From Actinomycetota bacterium (GTDB lineage Bacteria; Actinomycetota; Thermoleophilia; Gaiellales; Gaiellaceae), in NCBI GenBank assembly GCA_013694685.1, contig JACDBY010000014.1, positions 1 to 6,305 of the forward strand: a DNA stretch of 6,305 nt. Reading direction: 5' to 3'. The position numbers and the translations under genes are program-made. The notes under the pieces were generated by a model that was not told the DNA's origin, did no database searches, and worked only from the letters and a program-made list of their open reading frames with translations. Numbering within the stretch: position 1 is the stretch's first letter; each line of letters starts with the position of its first letter. Positions 1-6,285 of this stretch are shown here, in pieces.

Positions 1-98
1 ATCCCCGCCAGCCGGAAGTCCTCACGACCCTCGGCCGGCGCCCGGCCCCGTTCGTCGTGCTCGCGGATCGCACGCTCGCGCGTCTCGCCCCAGTCCAT
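1..98 (-). CDS. Partial N-terminus of a leftward gene, unknown function
   Basis: Reading the minus strand from an ATG at 98 gives 32 uninterrupted codons to the window edge, starting MDWGETRERAIREHDERG. The peptide is very hydrophilic and charged, with no signal peptide or membrane segment. Third positions are about 88% G+C and second positions are much more AT-rich, as expected of coding DNA here. The coding-like composition stops near base 100, where this start lies, and the sequence then turns AT-richer (126-148), as an intergenic region would. The plus strand is also open here, but that frame has no stop until about 392, so it would not explain the change. No strong ribosome binding site is visible. 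The gene would diverge from the kelch gene, separated by 50 bp. I do not recognise the family. Confidence 0.5.
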   Translation of the reverse strand, partial: MDWGETRERAIREHDERGRAPAEGREDFRLAG

Positions 99-148
99 CG
101 TCCAAGTATCCGGGAACCGCGACCCGGAAATAGTTGTAGAGACATCAC

Positions 149-469
149 ATGCGCGCCTTCGCCCTCCTCTCGACCCTCGTCCTCGCGCCGCTCGCGCTCG
201 GGGCCGCGGGCAACCCGAGCGTCGTTCCCGCCGCCTTACCGGCCATTCCGCGGGCGGCGCACACCGCGACCTCGTTTCCGGGCGGCAGGGTGCTCGTCAC
301 GGGCGGCTGCGTCGTCGATGGATGCTCCCGCGCGACGGCGCCGACCGAGCTCTACCGGTCCCGGCTCGGCTTCTCCGGCGGCCCGCGACTGACCGTTCCT
401 CGCGCAGGGCATACGGGCACGAGGCTGCCGCGATCAAGCCCGGCGCCTTCCTCGTTCGACGCTGACTGA
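149..469 (+). CDS. Short exported kelch-repeat protein, probably a truncated remnant
   Basis: This is a 106-residue ORF. Residues 1-20 form a classic signal peptide: Met-Arg, a hydrophobic core rich in Leu and Ala, and small residues near 18-21 for cleavage. Residues 34-53 (PRAAHTATSFPGGRVLVTGG) match a kelch/galactose-oxidase-like blade, with the usual R-x-x-H-T-A-T, GRVLV and GG elements. Residues 67-94 start the next blade (ELY, then PRAGHTGTRLP). Just where a DGRVLVAGG-type strand should follow, the sequence becomes low-complexity (RSSPAPSSFDAD) and stops. Kelch propellers usually need six or seven blades, so the product is probably non-functional or the gene is degraded. Cys54 and Cys59 could pair outside the cell. 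The ATG has only weak purine stretches upstream. The stop codon lies inside the operator of the next operon. The kelch identity is clear by eye; whether the gene is expressed is not known. Confidence 0.5.
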   Translation: MRAFALLSTLVLAPLALGAAGNPSVVPAALPAIPRAAHTATSFPGGRVLVTGGCVVDGCSRATAPTELYRSRLGFSGGPRLTVPRAGHTGTRLPRSSPAPSSFDAD

Positions 470-480
470 ACAGTCAGTCA
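463..480. promoter_or_regulatory. Palindromic operator upstream of fadA, FadR (TetR-family)-like
   Basis: The sequence is TGACTGA-ACAG-TCAGTCA, two perfect 7-bp arms around 4 bases. An overlapping alternative dyad, CTGACTG-AA-CAGTCAG (462-477), is also perfect. Arm length, spacer and outer bases match the Bacillus subtilis FadR consensus as I recall it (TGAATGA-NTAN-TCATTCA). That TetR-family repressor blocks beta-oxidation genes and is released by long-chain acyl-CoA. The site ends 20 bp before the fadA ATG and overlaps the likely -35 region, a good place for repression. The repressor gene is not in the window. The palindrome is directly seen; the identity of its regulator is inferred. Confidence 0.6.
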
Positions 481-493
481 AGCACGGTATCCT
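466..493 (+). promoter_or_regulatory. Putative fadA promoter giving a leaderless transcript
   Basis: A -10-like TATCCT (488-493) fits the TAnnnT pattern common in actinobacteria. A weak -35-like CTGAAC (466-471) lies 16 bp upstream, inside the operator palindrome. The -10 ends 7 nt before A of the fadA ATG at 501, so transcription would start at or next to the start codon. This agrees with the absence of any Shine-Dalgarno sequence there: the bases before the ATG are pyrimidine-rich, CCTCCTCGCG. Confidence 0.4.
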
Positions 494-500
494 CCTCGCG

Positions 501-1697
501 ATGGGCCGCGAGCTGCGCGAGGTCATGTACGTCGACGGTGTGCGCACGGCCTTCGGCAAGGCCGGAGAGGGAGGCCTCTTCTGGGGGACTCGGGCGGACG
601 ACATGGGCGTCAAGGCCGTTCGCGAGCTCCTGCGCCGCAACCCGGGAGTGCCGCCCGAGCGGATCGGCGACGTCGCCATGGCGGCGACTGCGCAGGTCGG
701 TGACCAGGGCCTGACGCTCGGGCGTGACGTCGCCCTCTTGGCGGGCCTTCCCCACACCGTCCCCGGGTTCGCGGTCGACCGCATGTGCGCGGGTGCGCTG
801 ACGGCGGTCACGGCCGCGGCGGGCGAGATCGCGATGGGCGCCTGCGAGCTCGCGATCGCAGGCGGGATCGAGCACATGGGGCACCACCCGATGGGTGAGG
901 ACGTCGACTTCAACCCGCGCTTCGTCTCCGAGCGCCTGATCGACGAGAGCGCCGCGGTGATGGGGCAGACGGCCGAGAACCTCCACGACGAGTTTCCCAC
1001 GCTGACGAGGGAGGCCGCGGATCGTTACGCGGCGGAGTCGCAGCGACGCGCCACGGCGGCGTGGGACGACCCGGACGGCGTCTACGCCCGCACCGTGACG
1101 CCGATGACCGTCTTCGGCGACGAGGGCTGGCGGCTCGCCGACCGCGACGAGTTCCTGCGACCCGAGACGACCGTCGAGGGGCTCGCGGAGCTGCGGACGC
1201 CCTTCCGCGCGGGTGGTCGCGTCACCGCAGGCAACTCGGCCGGGCTGACGGACGGCGCGACGGCCTCGCTGCTGTCCTCGGAGGCTGCGGCCACGGAGCT
1301 CGGTCTCGAGCCTCGGATGCGCCTCGTCGCGTTCGCGTACGTCGGGGTCGAGCCGCACCTGATGGGCCTAGGCCCTATCCCGGCGACCGAGAAGGTGCTC
1401 GCACAGGCCGGGATCGGGATCGACGACGTCGGGCTCTTCGAGCTGAACGAGCCCTTCGCGGTGCAGGTGCTCTCCTGGTGCGACGGCGTCGGCGTCGCGC
1501 CGGACGATCCGCGGCTGAACCCCTACGGCGGTGCGATCGCCTGCGGTCACCCGCTGGCAGCGACGGGCGTGCGGTTGCTGGCGCAGCTCGCGTACGGCTT
1601 CGAGCGACGTCCGGATGTCCGCTACGGGCTCACGGCGCTCTGCATCGGGCTCGGGATGGGGGCGGCGCTCCTCTGGGAGAACGCCCGGCATGGCTGA
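501..1697 (+). CDS. fadA: 3-ketoacyl-CoA thiolase (acetyl-CoA C-acyltransferase), FadA type
   Basis: This 398-residue enzyme catalyses the last step of fatty acid beta-oxidation: CoA-dependent cleavage of 3-ketoacyl-CoA to acetyl-CoA and an acyl-CoA two carbons shorter. All thiolase landmarks are present: VDGVRTAFGKAG near the start, the nucleophile Cys96 in DRMCAGAL, GGIEHMGHHPMGEDVDF (121-137), MGQTAEN (154-160), GNSAGLTDGA (244-253), NEPFA (316-320), the catalytic His350 in GGAIACGHPLAATG, and the second catalytic Cys381 in CIGLGMG (CxGxGxG). The EHMGH...DF stretch and the length (E. coli FadA is 387 residues) favour the FadA multienzyme-complex type over biosynthetic acetoacetyl-CoA thiolases. 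The fadB gene directly downstream supports this. ATG 501 fits the -10 position; ATG 525 (Met9) is an alternative that keeps the core fold. It is cytoplasmic, probably bound to FadB. Minor departures are NR-x-C to DR-x-C and NEAFA to NEPFA. Confidence 0.95.
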   Translation: MGRELREVMYVDGVRTAFGKAGEGGLFWGTRADDMGVKAVRELLRRNPGVPPERIGDVAMAATAQVGDQGLTLGRDVALLAGLPHTVPGFAVDRMCAGALTAVTAAAGEIAMGACELAIAGGIEHMGHHPMGEDVDFNPRFVSERLIDESAAVMGQTAENLHDEFPTLTREAADRYAAESQRRATAAWDDPDGVYARTVTPMTVFGDEGWRLADRDEFLRPETTVEGLAELRTPFRAGGRVTAGNSAGLTDGATASLLSSEAAATELGLEPRMRLVAFAYVGVEPHLMGLGPIPATEKVLAQAGIGIDDVGLFELNEPFAVQVLSWCDGVGVAPDDPRLNPYGGAIACGHPLAATGVRLLAQLAYGFERRPDVRYGLTALCIGLGMGAALLWENARHG

Positions 1698-1700
1698 GCA

Positions 1701-1706
1701 AGGAGG
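1701..1706 (+). promoter_or_regulatory. Strong Shine-Dalgarno in the fadA-fadB junction
   Basis: AGGAGG sits 4-9 nt after the fadA stop codon and is the only near-perfect Shine-Dalgarno at a gene start in this window. It is 10 nt from ATG 1717, which opens a 7-codon ORF, but 18 nt from ATG 1725 and 30 nt from ATG 1737, both too far for direct initiation of fadB. Its last five bases are in the left arm of the 13-bp hairpin, so they would be masked when the RNA folds. Confidence 0.6.
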
Positions 1707-1750
1707 TGGTCTCACCATGAATCGATGTGTCGCAGGATGAGACCACCTCC
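1702..1750 (+). promoter_or_regulatory. 13-bp perfect inverted repeat around the fadB start (hairpin masking the RBS)
   Basis: GGAGGTGGTCTCA (1702-1714) pairs perfectly with TGAGACCACCTCC (1738-1750). The loop, 1715-1737, is 23 nt. It holds ATG 1717, ATG 1725 and the A of ATG 1737, and can form a small inner stem, CGA 1723-1725 with TCG 1730-1732. The left arm includes the Shine-Dalgarno; the right arm encodes the first residues of FadB. No U-run follows, so it is not an intrinsic terminator. The structure could lower FadB translation, make it depend on ribosomes finishing fadA or a leader ORF, or respond to a ligand or protein. A DNA-level operator is possible, but the 23-bp spacer is long for one. 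Confidence 0.6.
1717..1740 (+). CDS. Possible 7-codon leader peptide upstream of fadB
   Basis: ATG 1717 follows the AGGAGG by 10 nt and reads MNRCVAG then TGA at 1738-1740. The stop overlaps a candidate fadB start (ATG 1737) in the classic ATGA arrangement used for translational re-initiation. The ORF lies almost entirely in the hairpin loop. A ribosome starting here would open the left arm, and termination would place it exactly at ATG 1737. No amino acid dominates the peptide, so sensing of one amino acid is not suggested. Chance cannot be excluded for so short an ORF. Confidence 0.3.
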   Translation: MNRCVAG

Positions 1751-3728
1751 CGTCACCCGCTTCCACCTCCAGCGGCTCGCGACACGTGTGGGGCCTGTCG
1801 CGCTCGTGACCATCGCGAACGGAGCCGACTGGCGGAAGCCGAACACCTTCGGCGAGGAGGCGCTCCGCTCGCTCGAGGAGATTCTGGGTCGCCTCCGGAC
1901 GCGCGACTGGCGCGGCCTCCTGCTCACCGGCAAGCCGCTCGTCTTCGCGGCCGGCGCCGACATCACCCGCTTTCCGGGGATCACACCCGAACTCGCACGC
2001 GAGGGCGCCCGCGCCGGCCACGAGCTCTTCGGCCGCCTGCGCGAGCTGCCCTTCCAGACGCTCGCGGCGGTCAACGGCGCTGCGCTCGGCGGCGGTCTCG
2101 AGATCGCTCTGCACTGTGACACCCGCACGCTCGCAGCCAACGTGAGACACATCGGCTTCCCCGAGGTCGCGCTCGGTCTCTTTCCCGCCTGGGGCGGCAC
2201 GCAACTGACGCCGCGGCTCGTCGGCGCCGAGGCGGCCGTGAAGCTCATCGTCGACAATCCGCTCAAGCAGAACCGGTTGATCGGCGCCAGGGAGGCGTTC
2301 GAGCTCGGGCTCGTCGACCACGTGCTCGAGTCGGTCGAGTTCCTCGACGAGTCGCTCGAGGTCCTCCTGCGCCGCATCGAGGAGGGGCCTGGGAAGCGCG
2401 TCCCGGACGCGGATCTGAGCGACGTCGCCGACGTCGTCTACAAGGCGCGCGCCCGTGTCGACGATGTCGTCCACGGCCAGGCGCCGGCTCCCTACCGCGC
2501 GCTCGAGCTGATCGAGGGCGCCGCGAGCTGGAGCCTCGAGGAGGGCTATGCCGCGGAGGAGGAGGCGCTCGCGGAGCTTCTCCCCGGGCCCGAGGCGCAG
2601 GCGGCGATCTACGCCTACGACGTCGTGGAGCGGCGGATCAAGCGACCAGGCGCGATCCCGGACGAGACGCCCAGGCGCATCCAGCGGGTCGGCCTCGTCG
2701 GCGCCGGGCTGATGGCGACCCAGCTCGCGACGCTCTTCCTCCGGCGCCTCGAGACGCCCGTCGTGCTCACCGACGTCGAGCCCGGCCGTGCCGCAGAGGC
2801 CGCCGAATCGGTTCGCGGCGAGCTCGGCAAACTGGTCTCTCGCGGTCGCCTGAGCGAAGGGAAGGGGCGGTTTCTCGGCTCGATCGTCACCGTGGGCGAC
2901 GGACAGGACGCGTATGCCGGCTGCGACCTCGTGCTGGAGGCGATCTTCGAGGAGCTCTCGCTCAAGCAGGAGCTCTTCGCCGGTCTCGAGCGCGTCGTCT
3001 CGCCCGAGTGCCTCTTCGTGACGAACACGTCCGCGCTCTCGGTCACCGCGATGGCGAACGGGCTCGGACACCCGGAACGCGTCGTCGGCCTGCACTTCTT
3101 CAACCCGGTCGCGGTGCTGCCGCTCGTCGAGGTCGTCCGCACACCCGCGACCGACGATATCTCCCTCGCCACCGCCTGGGACGTCACGAAGAAGCTCGGC
3201 AAGCGCGGCGTGCTCGTCCGCGACGCGCCGGCGTTCGTCGTGAACCGAATGCTGACGCGACAATCGACTGTGCTCATGCAGGCGCTCGAAAGCGGCTCGA
3301 CGTTCGAGGAGACCGACGAGGCGGCCCTGCGGCTCGGCATCCCGATGCCACCATCCGCGCTCCTCGCGATGGTGGGGCCACGCGTCGCGAACCACGTGCT
3401 CGGGACGCTGCACGTGGCATTCCCGGAGCGGTTTCCGCTCTCGCCGACCCTCCAGACGCTCGCCGACGGCGAGTTCCCGACGCTCGAGCAGAGCGACGAT
3501 CGACCGACCGTCGACGAGATCCACGAGCGGCTGCTGGAGGCGCTCGCCGACGAGGCACGGCACATCCTCGAGGACGCTGTCGTGGCGAGCGCCGCCGAGC
3601 TGGACGCCTGTCTGATCCTCGGCGCCGGCTACCCGCTCTTCCGTGGTGGGATCACGAAGCATCTCGATCAGAGCGGAGTCTCGGAGCGGGTCGTGGGGCG
3701 CCCACTCACCGACGTGCGAGCCGCCTGA
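1725..3728 (+). CDS. fadB: Bifunctional enoyl-CoA hydratase / 3-hydroxyacyl-CoA dehydrogenase, FadB type
   Basis: This 667-residue fusion carries out two beta-oxidation steps: hydration of trans-2-enoyl-CoA, then NAD-dependent oxidation of the 3-hydroxyacyl-CoA, feeding the FadA thiolase. The crotonase domain is roughly 18-200, with the oxyanion-hole segment FAAGADI (74-80), ALGGGLE with Glu126, and GFPE with Glu147, matching E. coli FadB Glu119 and Glu139. The Rossmann domain starts at about 320 with GAGLMA (326-331), where the last Gly of GxGxxG is Ala. NTSALS (434-439) and GLHFFNP give the His457-Glu469 dyad, spaced 12 as in E. coli His450/Glu462. The C-terminal HAD helices run from about 500, ending GYPLFRGGITKHLD, a typical FadB finish. 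It is shorter than E. coli FadB (729). Start choice: ATG 1725 gives the longest form. ATG 1737 (Met5) overlaps the leader ORF stop as ATGA and is equally plausible, since recognisable homology begins at about residue 12. It lies in the fadA operon, 27 bp downstream. Confidence 0.93.
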   Translation: MCRRMRPPPVTRFHLQRLATRVGPVALVTIANGADWRKPNTFGEEALRSLEEILGRLRTRDWRGLLLTGKPLVFAAGADITRFPGITPELAREGARAGHELFGRLRELPFQTLAAVNGAALGGGLEIALHCDTRTLAANVRHIGFPEVALGLFPAWGGTQLTPRLVGAEAAVKLIVDNPLKQNRLIGAREAFELGLVDHVLESVEFLDESLEVLLRRIEEGPGKRVPDADLSDVADVVYKARARVDDVVHGQAPAPYRALELIEGAASWSLEEGYAAEEEALAELLPGPEAQAAIYAYDVVERRIKRPGAIPDETPRRIQRVGLVGAGLMATQLATLFLRRLETPVVLTDVEPGRAAEAAESVRGELGKLVSRGRLSEGKGRFLGSIVTVGDGQDAYAGCDLVLEAIFEELSLKQELFAGLERVVSPECLFVTNTSALSVTAMANGLGHPERVVGLHFFNPVAVLPLVEVVRTPATDDISLATAWDVTKKLGKRGVLVRDAPAFVVNRMLTRQSTVLMQALESGSTFEETDEAALRLGIPMPPSALLAMVGPRVANHVLGTLHVAFPERFPLSPTLQTLADGEFPTLEQSDDRPTVDEIHERLLEALADEARHILEDAVVASAAELDACLILGAGYPLFRGGITKHLDQSGVSERVVGRPLTDVRAA

Positions 3729-3753
3729 CGCCCGCCGCCGGTTCAGCTACTCT
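3725..3753 (+). promoter_or_regulatory. Possible promoter for the helicase gene
   Basis: CTGACG (3725-3730) and TACTCT (3748-3753) are separated by 17 bp and resemble -35 and TAnnnT -10 elements. The -35 overlaps the fadB stop codon. A start near 3760 would give a leader of over 100 nt before ATG 3874. The match is weak and such hexamers are easy to find by chance. The rest of 3729-3873 shows no convincing terminator for the fad operon, so readthrough from fadB remains possible. Confidence 0.25.
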
Positions 3754-3873
3754 CTCGATTGCAGCGACGCCGGCGCGGTTCGACGCCCGAGTGAGCTGCC
3801 TTCCTCGAACGGTCGCAGCAGGAATGAACGGCAAGGACGTGTGCGACGCGTTTTCGGGGCTGCCACTGCACCG

Positions 3874-6285
3874 ATGCAGGAATCCACGATCATCTCGCAT
3901 TCGCCGTCGGAGCCGACTCCGGACCTGACGGATGCCGCGCACCGTGCGGAGCGATGGTTCGGCGAGCCCTTCCTCCATCCCGGCGAGGAGGCCGATGTCG
4001 CGCTCGCGCCGGGCACGGCTCGTCGGCGTGCGCTCGACGACGCGCTCGTGGAGCTCGAGGCAGGGAGGCGTCACCCCTCGTCCGGCTGGAAGGTGCGGTA
4101 CGGGCTGATGCTCGGGCTCGAGCGCGTGCTCGCCGCAGAGTCGCCCGCGACCGCCGCGGGCACGGGGCTCCGTCGCCACCAGATCGACGCGCTCGCGGGG
4201 ATGCTCACGGAGCTCATCGCGGCAACCCAGCGGAGCGCCGAGGAGAACGGCAACGGTCACGGCTCGCAGAACGGCGTCGCCGCCGACCTCGTCGAGGAGC
4301 AAGACGACGAAGAGGACGAGGACCTCGAGCTCGTCGACGAAGAGCTCGTCGAGACGATCACGGGTGAGGACCCCGGCGCGTCGAGGCGATACCGGTTCCG
4401 CCACCCGACCGCGTCGGGCAAGACCATTGCCGCAGCGGGTTTCGTCGATGCCGCCCGCCAGCTCGGCGTTCTCATCCTCACCCACCGCCGCCTGCTCATC
4501 GACCAGTTCCGCCGCGATCTGACGACCGAAGGGTACGGAGACCGACTCACCGACGCGATCGAACGGGGCAAGGAGCCACTCCGTCCCGACCCGATGACGA
4601 TCCAGACGTACGCCTGGTTCGCGCGCCACGGCCACGAGCTGTCGCCCGAGGCGTACCAGCTCGTCATCTGCGACGAGGCGCATACGGCGCTCGGGGAGAA
4701 GACCTCGACCGCGATCCGCCGCTTCTCGGAGCCGCTGTACATCGGCATGACGGCGACCGAGCAACTGATCGCGAAGCAGGTCTCGGACGTCTTTCCCGCC
4801 TCGGTCGACGATCTCCCGCTGACGGATGCGGCGCGCCGCGGCCTGATCGCGCCCCTGCGGAGCCTGCGCGTGCCGCCGGTGGCCGCGATCAACTCGGTGC
4901 CGATCGTGGGCGGCGACTTCGAGGAGCGTGCGCTGGCTGCCGCGCTCGATCACGTGGCGCTCAACCAGGCCGCTGCGAGCCTCTACCGCGACCGCTTCGG
5001 CGCGACGCCCGGCATCGTCTACGCGGCCGGCGTCGAGCACGCCTACAACCTTGCCCAGGAGTTCAGGGCCGCCGGGTTGAAGACGATGGCCGTCTCGGGT
5101 CGAACGCCGCCACGCGAGCTCGCCGAGACACTCGCCGCCTACGAGCGCGGCGAGATCAACGTGCTCGTCAATGCACAGCTCCTCGCCGAGGGCTGGAACT
5201 CACCTCGCGCGACGGTCTGCATGCACCTCGCGCCGACGGCTTCCAAGCGGGTCTACCAGCAGCGCATCGGCCGGATCATGCGGACGCACGCGCGCAAGGA
5301 GGCGGGCATCGTGGTCGACTTCGTCCCGAAGGGCGCCACCCACTCGGACCGCGTCGTCTCGCTGCACTCGCTGCTCGACTCGGACTTCTACCGCGAGGGC
5401 GCCCGCGTCACGCCCGCCCCTCGCAGACGTTCCGCGCGCCGGGCTCGCCGCCGCCTCTCACCGGCACCCTGGCTCGTCCCGGTCACGCAGGACGTGGGCC
5501 GCCGTCTCGCCGTGATCCAGCGGGACTGGCAGCGCGTCGACCCGCGGTTCCTCGACGACGATGAGCAGCGCTTCTGGGCGACGATTGCGGGCCGCCAGAT
5601 CCGCTTCGACCAACGCGCCGAGTTCGCCCGCAAGTTCGCCGAAGGCCGCGCCGACAAGGTCGCGCTCGAGACCTTCCTCTCGGTCTGCGCCGCCGAGAAC
5701 CCGAACCGCCGCCTCCGGATGACGGCGCTCGCCGACCGCGTCGCGACGCCGGTCGAGCGTGCCGACTTCGACGATCTCGTGACCCTGGTAACGCAGGCGC
5801 CGCCCTGGGAGAAGGATCGCGCGGCCGGCGTCCGGATCCTCCTGCGGGCGGTCGGCGACGGCAAGGCGAGCGCGCCGGACCAGATCCTCGAGCGCTGGAC
5901 CTGGCGCCTCGCCCGCTCGGTGCGCAAGACGCTCGACCGCAAGGCGAGCCAGGACTTCCCCGAGGCGAAGCGCCTGCTCGGCGCGGTCGCGAACTCCCGC
6001 GGCCACCGCCACGAGGAGAACGTGGGACAGCTCGTCAAGATCGCGGCGGCGCTGCCGCTCCCGGTCGGCGCGGCGCTCCTCGCCTCCGCCGAGGGCTATA
6101 CACCGCGGGCGAACGGAACGCTCGACAAGGCGCGGGAGGAGATCGGGCCGATCCAGGAGATCGCCGCAGCGCTCGCCGAGAGCCTTCCGGCGCCGAAGGC
6201 CCCAGCCCGCAAGTCACGTCGCAGACGGCGGAAGAAGCGGCCGGCTGAGTCGGCGCAGGCTCCCGAGGTCACCACCGACCCGTAG
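3874..6285 (+). CDS. SF2 DEAH-box (ResIII-type) helicase with acidic insertion and unassigned C-terminal domain
   Basis: This 803-residue protein is an ATP-dependent superfamily 2 nucleic-acid helicase or translocase. Visible motifs are a Q-motif-like LRRHQIDAL (99-107), Walker A PTASGKT (178-184), motif Ia LTHRRLLIDQF (202-212), DEAH (267-270), motif III GMTAT (291-295), motif V LLAEGWNSP (436-444) and motif VI QQRIGRIMR (462-470) with its arginine fingers. Between Q-motif and Walker A lie a Gly/Asn linker (125-134) and an acidic run (141-160, 14 of 20 residues Asp/Glu). After the core come an Arg-rich linker (about 517-527), a mostly helical region to about 770 that I do not recognise, and a basic tail at 780-789. 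The core resembles UvsW/XPB/type I and III restriction helicases, but no nuclease or methylase partner is present. DNA repair or RNA metabolism is a guess. ATG 3874 precedes the recognisable protein and has no Shine-Dalgarno; GTG 3841 is an alternative, and the frame is open further upstream. Confidence 0.88.
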   Translation: MQESTIISHSPSEPTPDLTDAAHRAERWFGEPFLHPGEEADVALAPGTARRRALDDALVELEAGRRHPSSGWKVRYGLMLGLERVLAAESPATAAGTGLRRHQIDALAGMLTELIAATQRSAEENGNGHGSQNGVAADLVEEQDDEEDEDLELVDEELVETITGEDPGASRRYRFRHPTASGKTIAAAGFVDAARQLGVLILTHRRLLIDQFRRDLTTEGYGDRLTDAIERGKEPLRPDPMTIQTYAWFARHGHELSPEAYQLVICDEAHTALGEKTSTAIRRFSEPLYIGMTATEQLIAKQVSDVFPASVDDLPLTDAARRGLIAPLRSLRVPPVAAINSVPIVGGDFEERALAAALDHVALNQAAASLYRDRFGATPGIVYAAGVEHAYNLAQEFRAAGLKTMAVSGRTPPRELAETLAAYERGEINVLVNAQLLAEGWNSPRATVCMHLAPTASKRVYQQRIGRIMRTHARKEAGIVVDFVPKGATHSDRVVSLHSLLDSDFYREGARVTPAPRRRSARRARRRLSPAPWLVPVTQDVGRRLAVIQRDWQRVDPRFLDDDEQRFWATIAGRQIRFDQRAEFARKFAEGRADKVALETFLSVCAAENPNRRLRMTALADRVATPVERADFDDLVTLVTQAPPWEKDRAAGVRILLRAVGDGKASAPDQILERWTWRLARSVRKTLDRKASQDFPEAKRLLGAVANSRGHRHEENVGQLVKIAAALPLPVGAALLASAEGYTPRANGTLDKAREEIGPIQEIAAALAESLPAPKAPARKSRRRRRKKRPAESAQAPEVTTDP
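4327..4356 (+). repeat. Short tandem duplication in the acidic insertion
   Basis: GAGCTCGTCGA occurs at 4327-4337 and again at 4342-4352, exactly 15 bp apart. The two five-codon units read ELVDE and ELVET, so the reading frame is kept. This looks like slippage or duplication that expanded the acidic segment of the helicase. Confidence 0.5.

Noticed and set aside
3..392. Rightward open frame from the left edge, including the ORF starting at 57
   Set aside because: Coding-like composition ends near base 100 while this frame runs on without a stop through the AT-rich gap and the kelch gene; the second half is Arg/Ser/Pro-rich shadow sequence.
387..393. GACTGAC half-site resembling the fadA operator
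   Set aside because: It has no matching second arm and lies inside the kelch coding sequence.
409..465. Alternative-frame tail reading AYGHEAAAIKPGAFLVRR then TGA at the end of the kelch gene
   Set aside because: It looks like a plausible protein C-terminus, but upstream codons in that frame are low-quality shadow sequence and no frameshift point is evident.
1702..1750. Intrinsic terminator between fadA and fadB
   Set aside because: The stem is strong, but no U-run follows and the right arm is within fadB coding sequence.
474..3662. Long minus-strand open frames antisense to fadA and fadB (up to 764 codons)
   Set aside because: They are shadows caused by high G+C: charged, repetitive composition with no domain motif, opposite genes with complete catalytic motifs.
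3643..3873. Upstream 77-codon extension of the helicase ORF
   Set aside because: It overlaps the end of fadB and is Arg/Ser-rich without recognisable features; ATG 3874 is more reasonable.
3866..3879. CTGCA/TGCAG mini-hairpin around ATG 3874
   Set aside because: Only 5 bp with no extension; expected by chance in GC-rich DNA.
3706..5040. Minus-strand open frame antisense to the helicase
   Set aside because: Shadow frame rich in Arg, Asp and Glu; the plus strand has all SF2 helicase motifs in one frame.
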